Of a DNA stretch of 64,000 nt, positions 61,704 to 64,000 are shown in pieces. Source of the DNA: Enoplosus armatus. Taxonomy: Eukaryota > Chordata > Actinopteri > Centrarchiformes > Enoplosidae. A program made the translations under genes and the position numbers. Positions within the stretch are counted from its first letter, which is position 1. Each line of letters starts with the position of its first letter. The DNA lies in contig NC_092184.1 of the NCBI RefSeq assembly GCF_043641665.1, positions 17,705,108 through 17,769,107 on the forward strand, given 5' to 3'. The notes beneath the pieces were generated by a model. The model saw only the letters and a list, made by a program, of their open reading frames with translations. It had not been told where the DNA came from and made no database searches.

Positions 61704-64000
61704 AGATATAGAGGAAGGAAAGAGGGATTTGGGCCTGTTTCCCAAATGTGATTAAATGTAGGAAACCAGGCAGACTGAATGTAGACCCCAGAACTCCTGC
61801 TCCCACCATTAACCCCCTACTAACTGTGTGTGTGTGTGTGTAGGTTTGTCTATATGGGACAGAGCACACAGAGGAATGATATACTGTTCTCTTTCCCCTC
61901 AACCCCTTTAGTGTGTCTGCAATACATATCCCGTTGTTACAACCCAATCCAAATGAGATCAATACTCACATGTGCTTTTCCTATTATCCTCAAATAGTTG
62001 ATTCTACATTTGTAAACTAAAGTCAGTGGAGGGGAATTGGGAGTAGGAAAGAGAAAAATTCAGGACTTTGTATTTGATGACACGTTTTCCCCATGAGTAG
62101 CTACGAAGCAGCTTCCTGGAAATAACATTGATATGTGGAAACAATATCAATATTTGATGAAAGTCACTTATTCAAATAGAGCAGCATTGCACTGATTGCT
62201 CCCCCGACTTGAGGGTTGGAAATGGAAAAGGTATCTTCATTGTATCTACATTTTCCATATTGCAAGTAATTCTCAACATTTTTCAAACTTCACACCTCCA
62301 GTTTGTGACACAGGCTCTCTGTTATGAATGTGTAGCCTCCCAGCCCAAGCTAAGATGACCCTGATGACATCAATAGGGTTATTTAGACTTGACAAAGCTC
62401 CCTCCAGAGCCACAGAGGACTTTATACAACTGTTTCCACAAGCTAAAGAGTGCTTACCATGACAAGTAAACTGACCTTTATGTGTAAAATCGGTGGATTA
62501 ACCCTGTGAGTACAAAGTACCCGAAGAAAAGATTGTTGCGGTGTGAAAGTAGGTCAGTGTTGTGAGTAAAAGTGGATACTTGTTTTCCAATTTAGGTTAC
62601 TAAAGAGCTTATTTTTTTACCAATAGGTATCGTCAACTATTAGAAAGTAGACTTGCTTAGCAAAGAAAGCAATGTTAATGTTAGCAATCAATTATTCTCC
62701 ACGATGTAGCTTCTGTGCAAATTAGATGCGTTTAAAAGGCAGTTGGCTACCAAACACTCACTAGTTAATGGTCAGATGGGTCAGCGATTAAATGATGAGT
62801 CTAAAGTCAGAGACACTACAGAAATGTACCATGCATACTCAGTAATAAGAGGAAATTCATAATGACAGCCGAGCCGTCATTCAACATTAACACCAAACAT
62901 TTAATGACCTGCAGACACAAGCATTGGACACAACCAGGATTTAGGACATTTTCTCAGATGTTTATGCCTCTGAAAGTGAATTTAGTGTTAGAGTAGATTA
63001 TCTCTTCATGCTTGTTCAAGTGAGATTAGACAGAATAAATGAAACACGCTGAAATAAAATGACTGCAACAAAGAGCAGGATTATTTATAAACCAGCCGAA
63101 ACCGCCACGTCACCAGTGACAACTAGCCAGTTAACGTTTTTTTCTCTGTACGAATTTCTCTTTCACACTCTCTCCATTTTGTATTTTCTCTTTTTTGGGT
63201 CTCAAACATTCCCTGACTCTTTATTGTTTTGCATCTCGTTCTCACAGTCGGCCTCTGTCTGTAGCAAGTTCAACCTGTTAGCTTTGTAAGCTTCACTGAA
63301 CAACAACAAAGGCATTATAATCAGCACTTTTTGCTTAATTCAGTGAGTATCAGTTCACTTTCTAATCACAGCTGCTGCTCTGCTCATGCTTTGGGCCAGA
63401 TCCCAAAGGTGATCTTTCCATAGTTTTTTTTTGATTCATTGTTTTTCTTTTTCCTGTGTCTCCATTTATATGTAATATAAAATGACATTCTCCAAATTCA
63501 AGTTTGACATTGCCGTCTGTGGGTGTGTTGACTTTTACCCCTATTGTGACGTTTATATCTACCAGCTGTTCATTTTGCTGTGTAGTTAGTTTCTTAAGGT
63601 CGGTATACTCCATCAGAAGTGCTTGTCAGACGGTCCTGTAGCTTCGGAAACCCCCTCTGTAGGACGTAGGATTAGGGGAGTCTGTGTTCAGCCATTTCTG
63701 TAATTTCCCTAAACCGATGACTCCACATTAACACTCATTTCACAACGTGATTGGCCAGCTGCGTGGAGGTGAGAAAGGAGCAGTGGTTTGAACTTCTCTC
63801 AGTAGCTCTCTTTTCATGTGAACAACTGAGAACACTTTGAATGTCTTCCCGGAGAGACTGTCTGAAAATGCTGACCGCATTTAAACAATATCGCATTTCC
63901 CCCCCTCTATGATGGCTCTTCACCCTGCCTTAGCTGTTGGAAACAACTATAAACTCCGGCTGTTATTCTTAATTTTCACAGTTCTCCTTGTTTTTCCCCC
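58270..64000. other. Noncoding stretch to the right edge
   Basis: No coding exon recognised. GC-moderate patches at 58,560-58,960 and 59,120-59,240, with CCAAT/ATTGG words and little low-complexity sequence, could be regulatory. A GA array and purine-rich flank occupy 61,380-61,720, with short CA/TG runs at 61,170-61,187 and 61,827-61,842. Confidence 0.5.
61658..61700. repeat. (GA)21 microsatellite in a purine-rich block
   Basis: A perfect GA array of about 43 bp inside about 340 bp of purine-rich plus strand. Confidence 0.95.

Noticed and set aside
61453..61962. 169-codon minus-strand open frame
   Set aside because: Its core is the (GA)n array translated as Ser-Leu repeats, flanked by biased sequence.

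Overview
The window is nuclear DNA of a ray-finned fish, most likely a percomorph teleost. The grounds are vertebrate exon-intron genes with short introns, a Tc1-like transposon, V-SINE-type SINEs, other repeats I recognise from fish genomes, and very many (CA)n/(TG)n microsatellites. The species cannot be named from sequence alone.

Left part (1-14,260, minus strand): the 5' part of dync2h1, the heavy chain of cytoplasmic dynein 2, the retrograde motor of intraflagellar transport. I could join 27 coding exons (3,903 nt, 1,301 residues) with canonical GT-AG introns and consistent phases, preceded by a noncoding 5' exon and an RFX X-box-like palindrome near 14,250. The AAA+ motor half lies off the left edge.

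Middle part (14,260-27,050): a 3.5 kb head-to-head intergenic space, then a plus-strand gene of eight coding exons. It encodes a 298-residue single-pass membrane protein with a leader, an IgV domain, an IgC domain, a transmembrane helix and a 40-residue tail. It looks like teleost CD80/86, the B7 co-stimulatory ligand on antigen-presenting cells. Its start ATG ends exon 1, so an intron separates the initiator Met from codon 2.

Right part (27,050-64,000): about 37 kb with no convincing gene. It holds a nearly complete Tc1 element (33,977-35,613, catalytic triad present, one premature stop), a second SINE copy, a decayed retrotransposon fragment, several short inverted-repeat elements, long microsatellites and polypyrimidine tracts, and one exon-like open segment (29,767-29,983, minus).

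The two genes do unrelated jobs (ciliary transport, T-cell co-stimulation); nothing suggests functional linkage. I saw no wholly new biological system. The most checkable oddities are a (TG)23 array in place of the polypyrimidine tract at a frame-shifting dync2h1 exon, a SINE ending on a dync2h1 splice donor, the split start codon of the B7 gene, and an unclassified 605-bp element with perfect 16-bp terminal inverted repeats.
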